DNA from: Candidatus Methanoplasma termitum
GTDB lineage: Archaea; Thermoplasmatota; Thermoplasmata; Methanomassiliicoccales; Methanomethylophilaceae
DNA: 64,000 nt
Assembly (NCBI RefSeq): GCF_000800805.1
Contig: NZ_CP010070.1
Coordinates: 1,116,001-1,180,000, forward strand
Reading direction: 5' to 3'
Position numbers and translations under genes: made by a program
The notes under the pieces: generated by a model
Seen by the model: only the letters and a program-made list of their open reading frames with translations
The model's database searches: none
Told to the model about the DNA's origin: nothing
Shown here: piece after piece, positions 52,749-60,485 of the stretch
Numbering within the stretch: the stretch's first letter is position 1
Layout of the letters: each line of letters starts with the position of its first letter

Positions 52749-52883
52749 AGTTAGTGGTTAACACCTATTGGGATATATCTTTTCCTAACTGATTCTTTTC
52801 AGATATCGGACCTGTTGTTTATAAGTAAATAATTGTTCTATCCACTATGCGGGTGGATCCCTATCGGGAGGAGATGAGATTTC

Positions 52884-54371
52884 ATGCTGGCACATAAAAT
52901 AATAGTGAAAATAATCACCGGCATAGTATCGTCATTACTCATGTTCGCTTCGCTTATGATAATGACAAGACACGTGTTCTCAGAGTATGGAGTAATGATG
53001 TACGGATGGTCCATAGTCGGTCTGATGAACACATTGACGGATCTAGGTTTCGATGCCGCCACCGTAAAGTCGATTTCTCAAAAAAAGGATCTGAACACCT
53101 GCATTTCTACACATTTGTTCCTTAAGCTGATCCTCATCGGAATAATGGCCCTCATAACGGTCGCATACCTTGCGATCTCAGTGCTATCGGATCATATAAG
53201 CACCGAGAATGCGACCATCGTGATAATGTTCCTTATCTATTATGCTGCAGCAGGAATTGCGTGGGTATTCATACGCACCTTCGACGGCAGGCTGGAGGCT
53301 GCAAAGTCCTCATTTGTGCAGGCCTCGGATACCAGTATGCGTTCATTGGTCCTCATCGTGATCGCATTAGCTGGGTCATCCGCTACGGTACTCTCCTTCG
53401 GATATGTTGCGGGGGCCGTCTTCTCGATAATCATTGCATTATATCTTTTCAGAAAAATAGGATACAGGCCTGTAGCTCCATCATATGTCAAGGACTACTT
53501 GCTTTTTGCGAAACCTGTCGCGATCGGGCTTCTGCTTATAGCGGCAATGTCGTTCATAGACAGGGTCATGGTGGGTTCATTCTGCGGCACCGACGAACTG
53601 GGCTACTACTCGGTAGCGATGGGCGTGGCCTTTGCCGCAACATCGATCGGACTCGCATTGAATTACGTTCTCCTGCCCAAATTCTCCGAATTGGTCTCGG
53701 TGAACGAGCACGATTCTTTGAAAAACATTCTTTGGAGTTCTGAAAAATACCTTTCCCTTCTTCTGCTGCCAGTTGTTGTTTTTGCGATGGTGTTCGGTAC
53801 AGATATAGCGACCGTACTGTTTGGCGCGAACACTGCTCCCGCCGGAACCGTCATTTCTATCCTCGCGGCATACATCTATCTATACATTATTCTGGGCATT
53901 CTGACACAGATATTGCTTTCCACCGGACACAACGGCCTTTACCGCAATGCTGCGATAGTCTTTGCCACTTCTACTTTTATTATGTTAATCGTTCTAGTGC
54001 CAGATAACATAGGTTCTTTGAAACTTGCAGGACTCGGAGCCAATGGTGCGGCAATCGCTGTGACCCTTGGATACCTGATCTTCACCATAATAACAAGCTA
54101 CTACGTCAAAGCCTCCATGAAACTGTCTTTGCACAAAGGTCTCATACACCAGTTCATTGCCGCCACAGTCGTATTCTTACTGGCATTCATAACAAAAAGA
54201 GAGTTCTCTTTCAGACTGATTGAGTTGCTGCTTTTCCTGCTGATATGCTATGTTCTGTTCATTGGAATATCATATGCTTTCAGAGAGATCACAAAAGATG
54301 ATATTGCCTCAATGCTGCGTGTTCTAAGCCTAAAAAGCATCAAAGAATGCTCGAATGACAAAAAGGATTAA
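52884..54371 (+). CDS. Polysaccharide/oligosaccharide flippase (Wzx-like, MOP superfamily)
   Basis: The 495-residue membrane protein has 12-14 hydrophobic segments and the MOP layout: IIVKIITGIVSSLLMFASLMIM at the start, a central SFIDRVMVGSFCGTDELGYYSVAMGVAFAATSIGLALNYVLLPKFSEL (about residues 221-268) and NGAAIAVTLGYLIFTIITSYYVK near the end. It would carry lipid-linked glycan units across the membrane, closing the surface glycan region. It is divergent from the SIS gene at 52748. Confidence 0.88.
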   Translation: MLAHKIIVKIITGIVSSLLMFASLMIMTRHVFSEYGVMMYGWSIVGLMNTLTDLGFDAATVKSISQKKDLNTCISTHLFLKLILIGIMALITVAYLAISVLSDHISTENATIVIMFLIYYAAAGIAWVFIRTFDGRLEAAKSSFVQASDTSMRSLVLIVIALAGSSATVLSFGYVAGAVFSIIIALYLFRKIGYRPVAPSYVKDYLLFAKPVAIGLLLIAAMSFIDRVMVGSFCGTDELGYYSVAMGVAFAATSIGLALNYVLLPKFSELVSVNEHDSLKNILWSSEKYLSLLLLPVVVFAMVFGTDIATVLFGANTAPAGTVISILAAYIYLYIILGILTQILLSTGHNGLYRNAAIVFATSTFIMLIVLVPDNIGSLKLAGLGANGAAIAVTLGYLIFTIITSYYVKASMKLSLHKGLIHQFIAATVVFLLAFITKREFSFRLIELLLFLLICYVLFIGISYAFREITKDDIASMLRVLSLKSIKECSNDKKD

Positions 54372-54572
54372 TCTTGCGAACTCCCAACACATGATATTAC
54401 CGCTAAGCCTTGACAATATCAGATAACAGCGTAGAAAACACCTCACTGTGAAAATGGGTAAAAGTTAGCCCCATCGTAAGAAGAAAAAATCAAACCCCTC
54501 TCTGTTCTGCAACATGTCAAAAAATACAACACACCTCAAACACACCCAAAAAACAGATCAGTATTTATCAAA
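54372..54572. other. Non-coding flank between the flippase and the IS1634-like element
   Basis: About 200 bases without a supportable gene. They contain A/C-rich stretches and end with the 6-bp target duplication ATCAAA (54567-54572) at the left edge of the insertion sequence. Confidence 0.5.
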
Positions 54573-56223
54573 CCTGACTTTGACAGTAGCTCCGCTGCCT
54601 GATTGTTAAATCTTAATAATTTGACAGAAGAGAAGACCTCGTTTCCGAGGAACACTTCACCCTCTCTTCTACACGAAAAGACCGCTTTTACATGTGTTAT
54701 GTCTCCGATAACAGCCCGAACGAACGCATTATGGAGATGTTAAGAGGGTTGAAGTTCGATAATATGCGTCTTTCCCTGCCGTCCGCTCCCCTTTCCACAG
54801 TAAGTGTCAACTTTTGCATGCTGTCCGTAATGAATTTCGTTGCCGTCGAAGATGCTGGCTTAGTGAAAAGACGTTTCACGGAAACCAACGCCTGAGCGAG
54901 AAAACCTATCAAAAGGATCCCGTACACGCCGTTCTCGGTCCATGCTCTGATGGGCCTTATCCCGATGTCCGACTTCATCGACGAGAACAGTTTCTCGATG
55001 ACATCCTTGTCCCTGTATATCGACCGTGCTTTCAGCGGTTCCATGTCCGCGTCGGACACTAAACAGAAGAACCCCTCCCTCCCGGTGACCTCCTTTTCCC
55101 TGAGGATCCGCAACGCCTCTTCATCCGATATTCCGGAAAGTTTCGTTTGGAGATAGATGTCTGCCTTGATCAGGACGTTATCGATCTCGTACCTCTTCTT
55201 CATCTTCTTTCCTTTTTCGAGATCTTCCTGAAGGGACTTTGCTTCCCTGAGCTTCTTCCCTATCTTCTTTTCAATGCCCTTCATCTCGAGCTCATAAAGC
55301 TCCCCGGAAAAATAGTAGTAATTCACCCTGGACGGGAATGCCTTCTTGAGACAATATTCCTCCTTCTCCTTATCCAGGCATTCCCATTCTTCCGTTGAGA
55401 ATCGGGCGAAGAGTTTATCATCGCTCTTGTTGAGCTGCTTCCTTGTCAGAAAATGTCTCCTGTCGTTGACGATGCCGTCCAGAACGTCCTTTTGACTGGC
55501 ACCCGCGTCGAAGACCATCATCGATCCTTCGGAAAGGACATCCTTTACCTGACCGTAAGTGCGGATCATATGCTTCCCGTCGTGGGTGTTGCCGGGCATG
55601 ACGGTCATTCTGACGGGGACGCAGAACGGCTTCGCCAGCTGGGATATCCCTATGGTGACCTGGCATTCCTCGGGTTGACCATCTCTGGAATGCCCCCTCG
55701 CCGCCAGTTCCGGCTCGCTGCCGAAATAGACAAGCGAGGTCCAATAGAATATCATATCCGTTATCTCCGGGCCGTACATTCTCATGAATGTTCTCCTGAA
55801 GTGGCCGATGATCAGTTCGCGGTTCTCTCCCATGGTCTCAACGGCACGGTACAAAGTTTTGACATTAAATCCGGGCAGCCCCATATGCTTCCGCACAGGC
55901 TCCCGCATTGCGAATTCATGGCATCTCAGGATGCTGAAGTTGTCGCCGAGCTTGTATGCGACCATAAGCTCGGCAAGCTTGCCGAGGTCTATGCCCTTGG
56001 TCTTCAGATCGTTCAGGAGACGGGACAGACCGAAAAGTTCAAAGAACGCCTCGGTCAGAAGGATGTTCCCGATGGGAACGGATATATTTGCGTTAGGCTT
56101 TATCTCAGATGTTCTGAAATTGGTTTGTTTGGTCATAAACTTGTATTTCAGAACACCCCCTTATCTTTTTGCCGGAACAGCCTGCCAGCATTACATCGAA
56201 AGCGACCTCATGTCAAAGTCAGG
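54573..56223. mobile_element. IS1634-like insertion sequence with inverted repeats and target duplication
   Basis: The element is bounded by the perfect inverted repeat CCTGACTTTGACA (54573-54585) and TGTCAAAGTCAGG (56211-56223). Directly outside, ATCAAA is repeated on both sides (54567-54572 and 56224-56229), the expected 6-bp target duplication. Between them lies one intact transposase gene. Total length 1651 bases. The intact structure suggests a recent insertion. Confidence 0.9.
54697..56136 (-). CDS. IS1634/IS4-group transposase
   Basis: The 479-residue DDE transposase has an N-terminal domain with LLTEAFFELFGLSRLLNDLKTKGIDLGKLAELMVAYKLGDNFSI, the first catalytic region VTIGISQLAKPFCVPVRMTVMPGNTHDGKHM, the second Asp in SMMVFDAGASQKDV, and the late RSIYRDKDVIEKLFSSMKSDIGIRPIRAWTENGVYGILLIGFLAQAL with the catalytic Glu. 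No frameshift. It fills the IS between its inverted repeats. Confidence 0.92.
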   Translation of the reverse strand: MTKQTNFRTSEIKPNANISVPIGNILLTEAFFELFGLSRLLNDLKTKGIDLGKLAELMVAYKLGDNFSILRCHEFAMREPVRKHMGLPGFNVKTLYRAVETMGENRELIIGHFRRTFMRMYGPEITDMIFYWTSLVYFGSEPELAARGHSRDGQPEECQVTIGISQLAKPFCVPVRMTVMPGNTHDGKHMIRTYGQVKDVLSEGSMMVFDAGASQKDVLDGIVNDRRHFLTRKQLNKSDDKLFARFSTEEWECLDKEKEEYCLKKAFPSRVNYYYFSGELYELEMKGIEKKIGKKLREAKSLQEDLEKGKKMKKRYEIDNVLIKADIYLQTKLSGISDEEALRILREKEVTGREGFFCLVSDADMEPLKARSIYRDKDVIEKLFSSMKSDIGIRPIRAWTENGVYGILLIGFLAQALVSVKRLFTKPASSTATKFITDSMQKLTLTVERGADGRERRILSNFNPLNISIMRSFGLLSET

Positions 56224-56229
56224 ATCAAA

Positions 56230-56408
56230 ATAAATTAAGAAACACACTTAACAAAGGAAATCCGCCATCATTAAAAGTTGGTCTGTGATATTAGTTTACC
56301 ACAACAGAAAACCACAGACCGTATGTATAAAGGGGCGGCGGGGTTATAAAATAATCGATTTCCGGTGCGTACGGAAGCGGTCCTCTGTTTTGGAGGAGGA
56401 ACGCATAG
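56230..56408 (+). ncRNA. Left non-coding part of an IS110-family element, possible bridge RNA region
   Basis: The 179 bases before the IS110 recombinase hold two hairpins: GGTCTGTG (56280-56287) with CACAGACC (56313-56320), and TTCCG-GTGCGTA-CGGAA. In IS110 elements a structured bridge RNA that pairs with donor and target is encoded in a non-coding end. Whether it lies in this part or downstream of the gene is not decided by the sequence alone. Confidence 0.35.
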
Positions 56409-57542
56409 ATGAAAATAGCGATCGGGATAGATGTGCATAAGGAAAAATGTGCGACGTTTGCAGTGTACGCAGGCAAAGAAGAGCCGAGAAAGAAGAACCT
56501 GGATTTTTTGGAAAGATTCAACGCCGATTTCCGGAGATTCCCTTCGGACGCTGCGGGAATGGTCGGACTGACGAACCGCCTTCACGGTCAGGATGCGTAT
56601 ATTCTGATAGAGAATTCGACCAAGTCTCGCGACGTCTATTGGATGCTGACCAATCTCGGGTTCAGAGTGACGGTGGCTCATGCCGCCGACCTGTACAGGA
56701 TAACCAGGTCCAAAACAAAGAACGATGATAACGACGCTGCTGAACTGGCGGGGTATATGCGCAGGCGGCTGATGAGGGAGATCGAGTTCGCCGTCGCCCA
56801 TATGCCTTCGCGGGAGGTGCTGGTGCAGAGGGAATTGTGCAGGTTCGATATCAACGACAGGAATGATCTGACCGCTTTGAAAAAACAGATCAGATCCCAT
56901 CTTCTGATAAGAGGAATGAAGCTGTCCCGCGATTACTCCGACATCACCTGTGTTCTTGCCCTCAGGGAGCTGAAGGCAACGGGAGACCACATTCTCATTC
57001 TGGATGCGGCGAAGGCCGAGAGTATCAAAGCGAGAAAGTCTCAGACAGAGAAGATGATCCGATACAGGATGGAAGGCAACAGGATGTTCGATATCGTTTG
57101 GTCGGTCCCGGGATTCGGTATCCTATCTGCGGCGTATGTCACGTGCATGGCCGATGATATGACACGTTTCGTGGACGGGCGGGCATTCGCCGCATCTGCC
57201 GGAATAACCCCCAAACTTGACGAATCCGCCGACAGACCGAAGAACTGCGGGATCAGCCGCAGAGGGGACCCGGGGCTCAGGAGGCTGTTGTGCCAAGCAA
57301 CGTTCGTTCACATAAACCATGCGGACTCGTTCATATCCGAGAAATACAAACGTCTGAAGGCCAACGGCAAACATCACAACGAGGCGTTGGTGGCATGTGC
57401 GAATTCCATGGCCCGCATGATCTGGGCCATGGTGACCCATGACAGGAAATATTCCGCAGACCCGACAGTGATGGCTGTGACAAGATATCTCGCCGATTCC
57501 GACGAGATAGAGGATGAGATGGAGGCAGCGCAGACAGAATGA
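56409..57542 (+). CDS. IS110-family recombinase (DEDD transposase)
   Basis: The 377-residue protein has the RuvC-like N-terminal catalytic domain: AIGIDVHKEKCATFAVY (Asp8), YILIENSTKSRDVYWML (Glu about 62), and TRSKTKNDDNDAAELAGYM with the last Asp pair (about 103-107). The C-terminal Transposase_20 domain follows: MFDIVWSVPGFGILSAAYVTCMADDMTRFVDGRAFAASAGITPKLDESADRPKNCGISRRGDPGLRRLLCQATFV, containing the catalytic Ser region. The chain is complete and has a GGAGGAGG ribosome site before ATG 56409. IS110 elements lack normal terminal inverted repeats, so the element borders cannot be fixed. Confidence 0.92.
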   Translation: MKIAIGIDVHKEKCATFAVYAGKEEPRKKNLDFLERFNADFRRFPSDAAGMVGLTNRLHGQDAYILIENSTKSRDVYWMLTNLGFRVTVAHAADLYRITRSKTKNDDNDAAELAGYMRRRLMREIEFAVAHMPSREVLVQRELCRFDINDRNDLTALKKQIRSHLLIRGMKLSRDYSDITCVLALRELKATGDHILILDAAKAESIKARKSQTEKMIRYRMEGNRMFDIVWSVPGFGILSAAYVTCMADDMTRFVDGRAFAASAGITPKLDESADRPKNCGISRRGDPGLRRLLCQATFVHINHADSFISEKYKRLKANGKHHNEALVACANSMARMIWAMVTHDRKYSADPTVMAVTRYLADSDEIEDEMEAAQTE

Positions 57543-57980
57543 ACATGAACGATCGGGATGCGGTGAAGCACAGCCGGACGGGAAAGGATGTCGGCTTCTT
57601 TTTGGCCTTCGTGGTCGCTTAGAAAATCGATACAGTATCGTCGGGCATATCGGGAACGCGGAAATGGCCTTCGGGGCCGGGCAATAAATCGATGATGCGG
57701 AACTGCGGGGGACCCGACCGCATGGGTTGATGGATATCACAGACCGATGCCTCCACGGTCGGCATCGGAACATGGGGACAACTTTAGGTTGTTTTTATGG
57801 GTACGATCAGCGGATGCGGTAACAACCTTTATCAAAAACTGAGTGGTTTATGTGGTAACAGACCGACTTTTAATGGAATAAATGAAGTAAGAAGCACAGC
57901 TACAGAAATAATAAATTATTAAGTAGGGGCTGGCCAGTTAATGGCACGCTCCCTACTTAATCTAACAGGTTTTTAGCCAC
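57543..57980. other. 438-base spacer between the IS110 recombinase and the peptide gene
   Basis: No gene is supported. It holds a perfect hairpin CCGATGCC-(9)-GGCATCGG (57744-57768), a short ACAAC-TTTAG-GTTGT-TTTT terminator-like element (57778-57796) that could end the IS110 transcript, and the long hairpin at 57919-57960. The first part probably belongs to the IS110 right end. Composition changes visibly from GC-rich to AT-rich along it. Confidence 0.5.
57919..57960 (-). terminator. Strong hairpin downstream of the peptide gene, probable terminator
   Basis: TTAAGTAGGG (57919-57928) and CCCTACTTAA (57951-57960) pair perfectly and the pairing partly continues inward (GC..GCCA with TGGC..GC). 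On the minus strand the hairpin is followed by TAATAATTTATTATTT. It lies 20 bases after the stop of the double-glycine peptide gene. Confidence 0.6.
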
Positions 57981-58415
57981 TCAGCTTGCACGCGTTTCGA
58001 ATCCATCCAATACCGTTCCAAACCATCCCCAATGATCATAGACTGCCCAGCTCTTACCTTTCGAGTAATAATTGTCGCGCGCACTCACGTAAGAATTCCA
58101 CATACTCGTCGTTAAGTTTCCGGCAATCCATGATCCAACAGCACCCACAAGTGCCGATATTCCGGCCGTAAACGGTGCAGCTCCATATCCAACTATTGCT
58201 GAGGCGGTCGCTATCGAGATGGTTAGGCCAGCTGCTGCAGCTGTCGTCATAACCATCAGGTTGAGACCACTGCTGCCACTGTATTGCCCAAGTTTATCCC
58301 AGTGATCGCCAAAAATGCCTCCTGTGATATATTCCATTTCATCACTATCTATATCAACATAACCATTTGGTAATTTGAATCCATTATGGTTATAATCCAT
58401 AAAACTTGTTTCCAT
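57981..58415 (-). CDS. Double-glycine leader peptide, bacteriocin-like precursor
   Basis: The 144-residue precursor has a 33-residue leader ending IDSDEMEYITGG, which matches the LSxxELxxIxGG consensus cut by peptidase-C39 transporters after Gly-Gly. The mature part would be 111 residues beginning IFGDHWDKLGQ. It contains a long hydrophobic, Gly/Ala-rich stretch (about residues 54-98, MVMTTAAAAGLTISI and ISALVGAVGSWIAG) able to span a membrane as a helical hairpin, and a Trp/Tyr-rich tail (AVYDHWGWFGTVLDGF). AGGAGG at 58423-58428 stands 7 bases before the ATG. A C39 transporter and an HlyD adaptor follow divergently, so an exported antimicrobial or signalling peptide is likely; activity is not shown. 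Confidence 0.85.
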   Translation of the reverse strand: METSFMDYNHNGFKLPNGYVDIDSDEMEYITGGIFGDHWDKLGQYSGSSGLNLMVMTTAAAAGLTISIATASAIVGYGAAPFTAGISALVGAVGSWIAGNLTTSMWNSYVSARDNYYSKGKSWAVYDHWGWFGTVLDGFETRAS

Positions 58416-58501
58416 TTTATTTCCTCCTGTTGCTTTTTAACGCAACTAAATATAATAAGATTATAATAGATATTTATATATTGGTATATTGTTTATAGAT
58501 T
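58416..58501. promoter_or_regulatory. Divergent promoter of the peptide export module
   Basis: The 86 AT-rich bases carry TTTATATA (58473-58480) placed about 25 bases before the ATG at 58502, which fits a leaderless plus-strand transcript. The same run read on the minus strand (TATATAAATATC) would give the peptide gene a leader of some 35 bases including its AGGAGG site. A second minus-strand box TTATATTT is at 58448-58455. Expression of precursor and export genes may thus be coordinated. Confidence 0.55.
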
Positions 58502-58894
58502 ATGGAAAACAGAACTGACAGACAAAGTTTCATTGTATTAGCGGCTCTAGTGGGGTCTCTTTTCTCTTGGTTGTTTGTATGGTCATTTATAGGCTCCATA
58601 TACGTTTTGTCTTTAATGTCCATAGCTTTGTTGACATTGGCAACGATAATGTATAGGCCACGCAACGAGGGCTGGTTTGAAAACTGGGATGGAAGACCAC
58701 GCCACGCATTTACTTTTGCGTCGGCATTGGGGTTAATCGCTGGGTCAATGAATATATTGTTTTATGACGGTCGAAGTTTTTCTTCATTGTTGTGTGGCAT
58801 CATTGCTTTTGTGGTGGGCATAGCTACTCTCATAATGTGCATATATGCAAACAATAACTACAGGGTACAAATAGTTAAAAAAAATATCCAATAA
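58502..58894 (+). CDS. Four-helix membrane protein, candidate immunity protein
   Basis: The 130-residue protein has four hydrophobic segments (about residues 10-30, 32-50, 69-87, 94-112) with a polar loop RPRNEGWFENWDGRPRH between pairs and a basic tail. No family is recognised. Small multi-pass membrane proteins next to a bacteriocin gene often give self-immunity, and this one is the only such candidate in the module, divergent from the precursor. The role is inference from position. Strongly AT-rich. Confidence 0.65.
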   Translation: MENRTDRQSFIVLAALVGSLFSWLFVWSFIGSIYVLSLMSIALLTLATIMYRPRNEGWFENWDGRPRHAFTFASALGLIAGSMNILFYDGRSFSSLLCGIIAFVVGIATLIMCIYANNNYRVQIVKKNIQ

Positions 58895-58928
58895 ATGTAT
58901 ACAATCATCATCAAAAGGCATATTGAAA

Positions 58929-59387
58929 ATGGTTCACACAATAGATATAAAAAATGAAAAGTATTTAGTTACAAAGCAAGTAGTTTTCATGTCTATTGAT
59001 AATGCGTTCCAGATGGGCACATCAGTAAATACGTTTGCTACAAAGCTAAAAGCATATAGACTATCAGTAACGGGGCCACCCATTATTCGAGGAAGGGTCG
59101 ATTTCAATGGGGGCGAAGTTCTTATAAAAAAAGACATAATGTTACAATTTGTAGGTAATCCCGTGACTCTTCCAAAGGAGTTCGAATGGAAAGAACATTT
59201 AAAGATAGGTCCATGCGTTTATGCACGGTTCCGAGGGAGAGAAGAAAATCTCATTTTTGCCTCTCAGAAAATATCTGTTTATGCATATGAGAATGAGATC
59301 GAACTGAAAAAAGAAAGCTATACTGTATATGTTGAAAAAACTAATGTCGCAGTAACAATTGATATTTTCATACCACACGAGGATTGA
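58929..59387 (+). CDS. GyrI-like (effector-binding fold) protein in the peptide module
   Basis: About 152 residues from ATG 58929 (MVHTIDIKNEKYLVTKQ); an ATG at 58923 adds two. The C-terminal half, GPCVYARFRGREENLIFASQKISVYAYENEIELKKESYTVYVEKTNVAVTIDIFIP, follows the pattern of GyrI-like / AraC effector-binding domains, which bind amphipathic small molecules or peptides. There is no DNA-binding domain. It is 4 bases from the HlyD gene and so probably works with the exporter, perhaps in peptide binding or protection. The fold assignment is tentative. Confidence 0.6.
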   Translation: MVHTIDIKNEKYLVTKQVVFMSIDNAFQMGTSVNTFATKLKAYRLSVTGPPIIRGRVDFNGGEVLIKKDIMLQFVGNPVTLPKEFEWKEHLKIGPCVYARFRGREENLIFASQKISVYAYENEIELKKESYTVYVEKTNVAVTIDIFIPHED

Positions 59388-59390
59388 CTC

Positions 59391-60485
59391 ATGGTGATTA
59401 AACGTATTCAACACCTTAATGATTTGAAAGACAGCGCATTGTTATATAATAAGAATCCACCAAAATTTATGACAATCATCATATTAGTGATTTTTATTGC
59501 TTTGATTATAACTGTTGTAATAGCAGATAATAAACAGAAATCAGAATCCATTCAGAGCATAGGGATTGTTCAATCAGAAAGCAAACAATATGTTATGTCT
59601 CCATTTGGTGGAGAGATAGACGAAATCTGTGTTGAAGAAGGTGTGGCGGTCGAGAAAGGCGACATACTAATTATTATTGGTGCAACCGATGAAAAAGCCC
59701 AACTGGAACTTTATAAAAATCTTTCGAACTATTACTTTGACATCTTGAAAGGATATTATAAAATGTATGATGCCGTCGATAACTACAACATTAATAATGA
59801 TGCAGGAGCTGACCTTTACAATAAAAACCCTTTTGATGCAAATTCAGAAAAAATAATGTACATTTCATATCAGAATTTTTTACGTCAAATGGCTGAAGTT
59901 ACAGATGACGATAATCACTCATTGATGGAGAACAGACAATTGTATTTAGATCAATCATTAATGAGTTGTAATCAAATGATAATGCAATATGAACCAACAT
60001 ATAAACAGACTCTTTATCAGAAAGAATATTATCAGGCCATTATTGATAAGCACACCATTACGGCAGAGACAGATGGCACGGTTCATTTTGAAACAACTCT
60101 TGGTACGAGGATGGTAGTATCTGTCGGTACCGTATTGTTTTCTATTTCAAACATGGCTGAAGATAATAGTGCGCTCATAAAGCTCCAAATTCCTGCCGCA
60201 TATCGCCCACATATATCCATAGGCTATAAAACTCAAATCGAAGTGGCTGGCTATCCAAGTGAAGCATATGGGAAGTTAAACGGCAGAATTACAGAGATAT
60301 CAAGTGACAGCAATGTAGATTCAAATGGTAACGTGTGGTTCACAGCTTACGTGATTGTAGACGATACAATCATGATTGGAAGGGCAGGAGCTGTCAAAGT
60401 TGTCAATGGCATGATGGTTTCAGCCACCATTATTTATGAAAATTCTACTTGGTTGGAGTGGATTCTAAAAGGATTAGGACTATAA
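59391..60485 (+). CDS. HlyD-family adaptor for peptide export
   Basis: The 364-residue protein has one N-terminal membrane helix (about residues 25-46), a biotinyl-lipoyl-like segment (YVMSPFGGEIDEICVEEGVAVEKGDILIIIGATDEKAQLEL), a helical hairpin (about 105-210) and the second half of the lipoyl and beta-barrel domains (DKHTITAETDGTVHFETTLGTRMVVSVGTVLFSIS). This is the bacteriocin secretion accessory protein type (LcnD/MesE-like). The stop TAA overlaps the ATG of the transporter gene by one base. Confidence 0.88.
   Translation: MVIKRIQHLNDLKDSALLYNKNPPKFMTIIILVIFIALIITVVIADNKQKSESIQSIGIVQSESKQYVMSPFGGEIDEICVEEGVAVEKGDILIIIGATDEKAQLELYKNLSNYYFDILKGYYKMYDAVDNYNINNDAGADLYNKNPFDANSEKIMYISYQNFLRQMAEVTDDDNHSLMENRQLYLDQSLMSCNQMIMQYEPTYKQTLYQKEYYQAIIDKHTITAETDGTVHFETTLGTRMVVSVGTVLFSISNMAEDNSALIKLQIPAAYRPHISIGYKTQIEVAGYPSEAYGKLNGRITEISSDSNVDSNGNVWFTAYVIVDDTIMIGRAGAVKVVNGMMVSATIIYENSTWLEWILKGLGL

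Noticed and set aside
55453-56238. 261-residue plus-strand frame across the IS1634-like transposase
   Set aside because: Antisense of an intact DDE transposase that fills the element between its inverted repeats.
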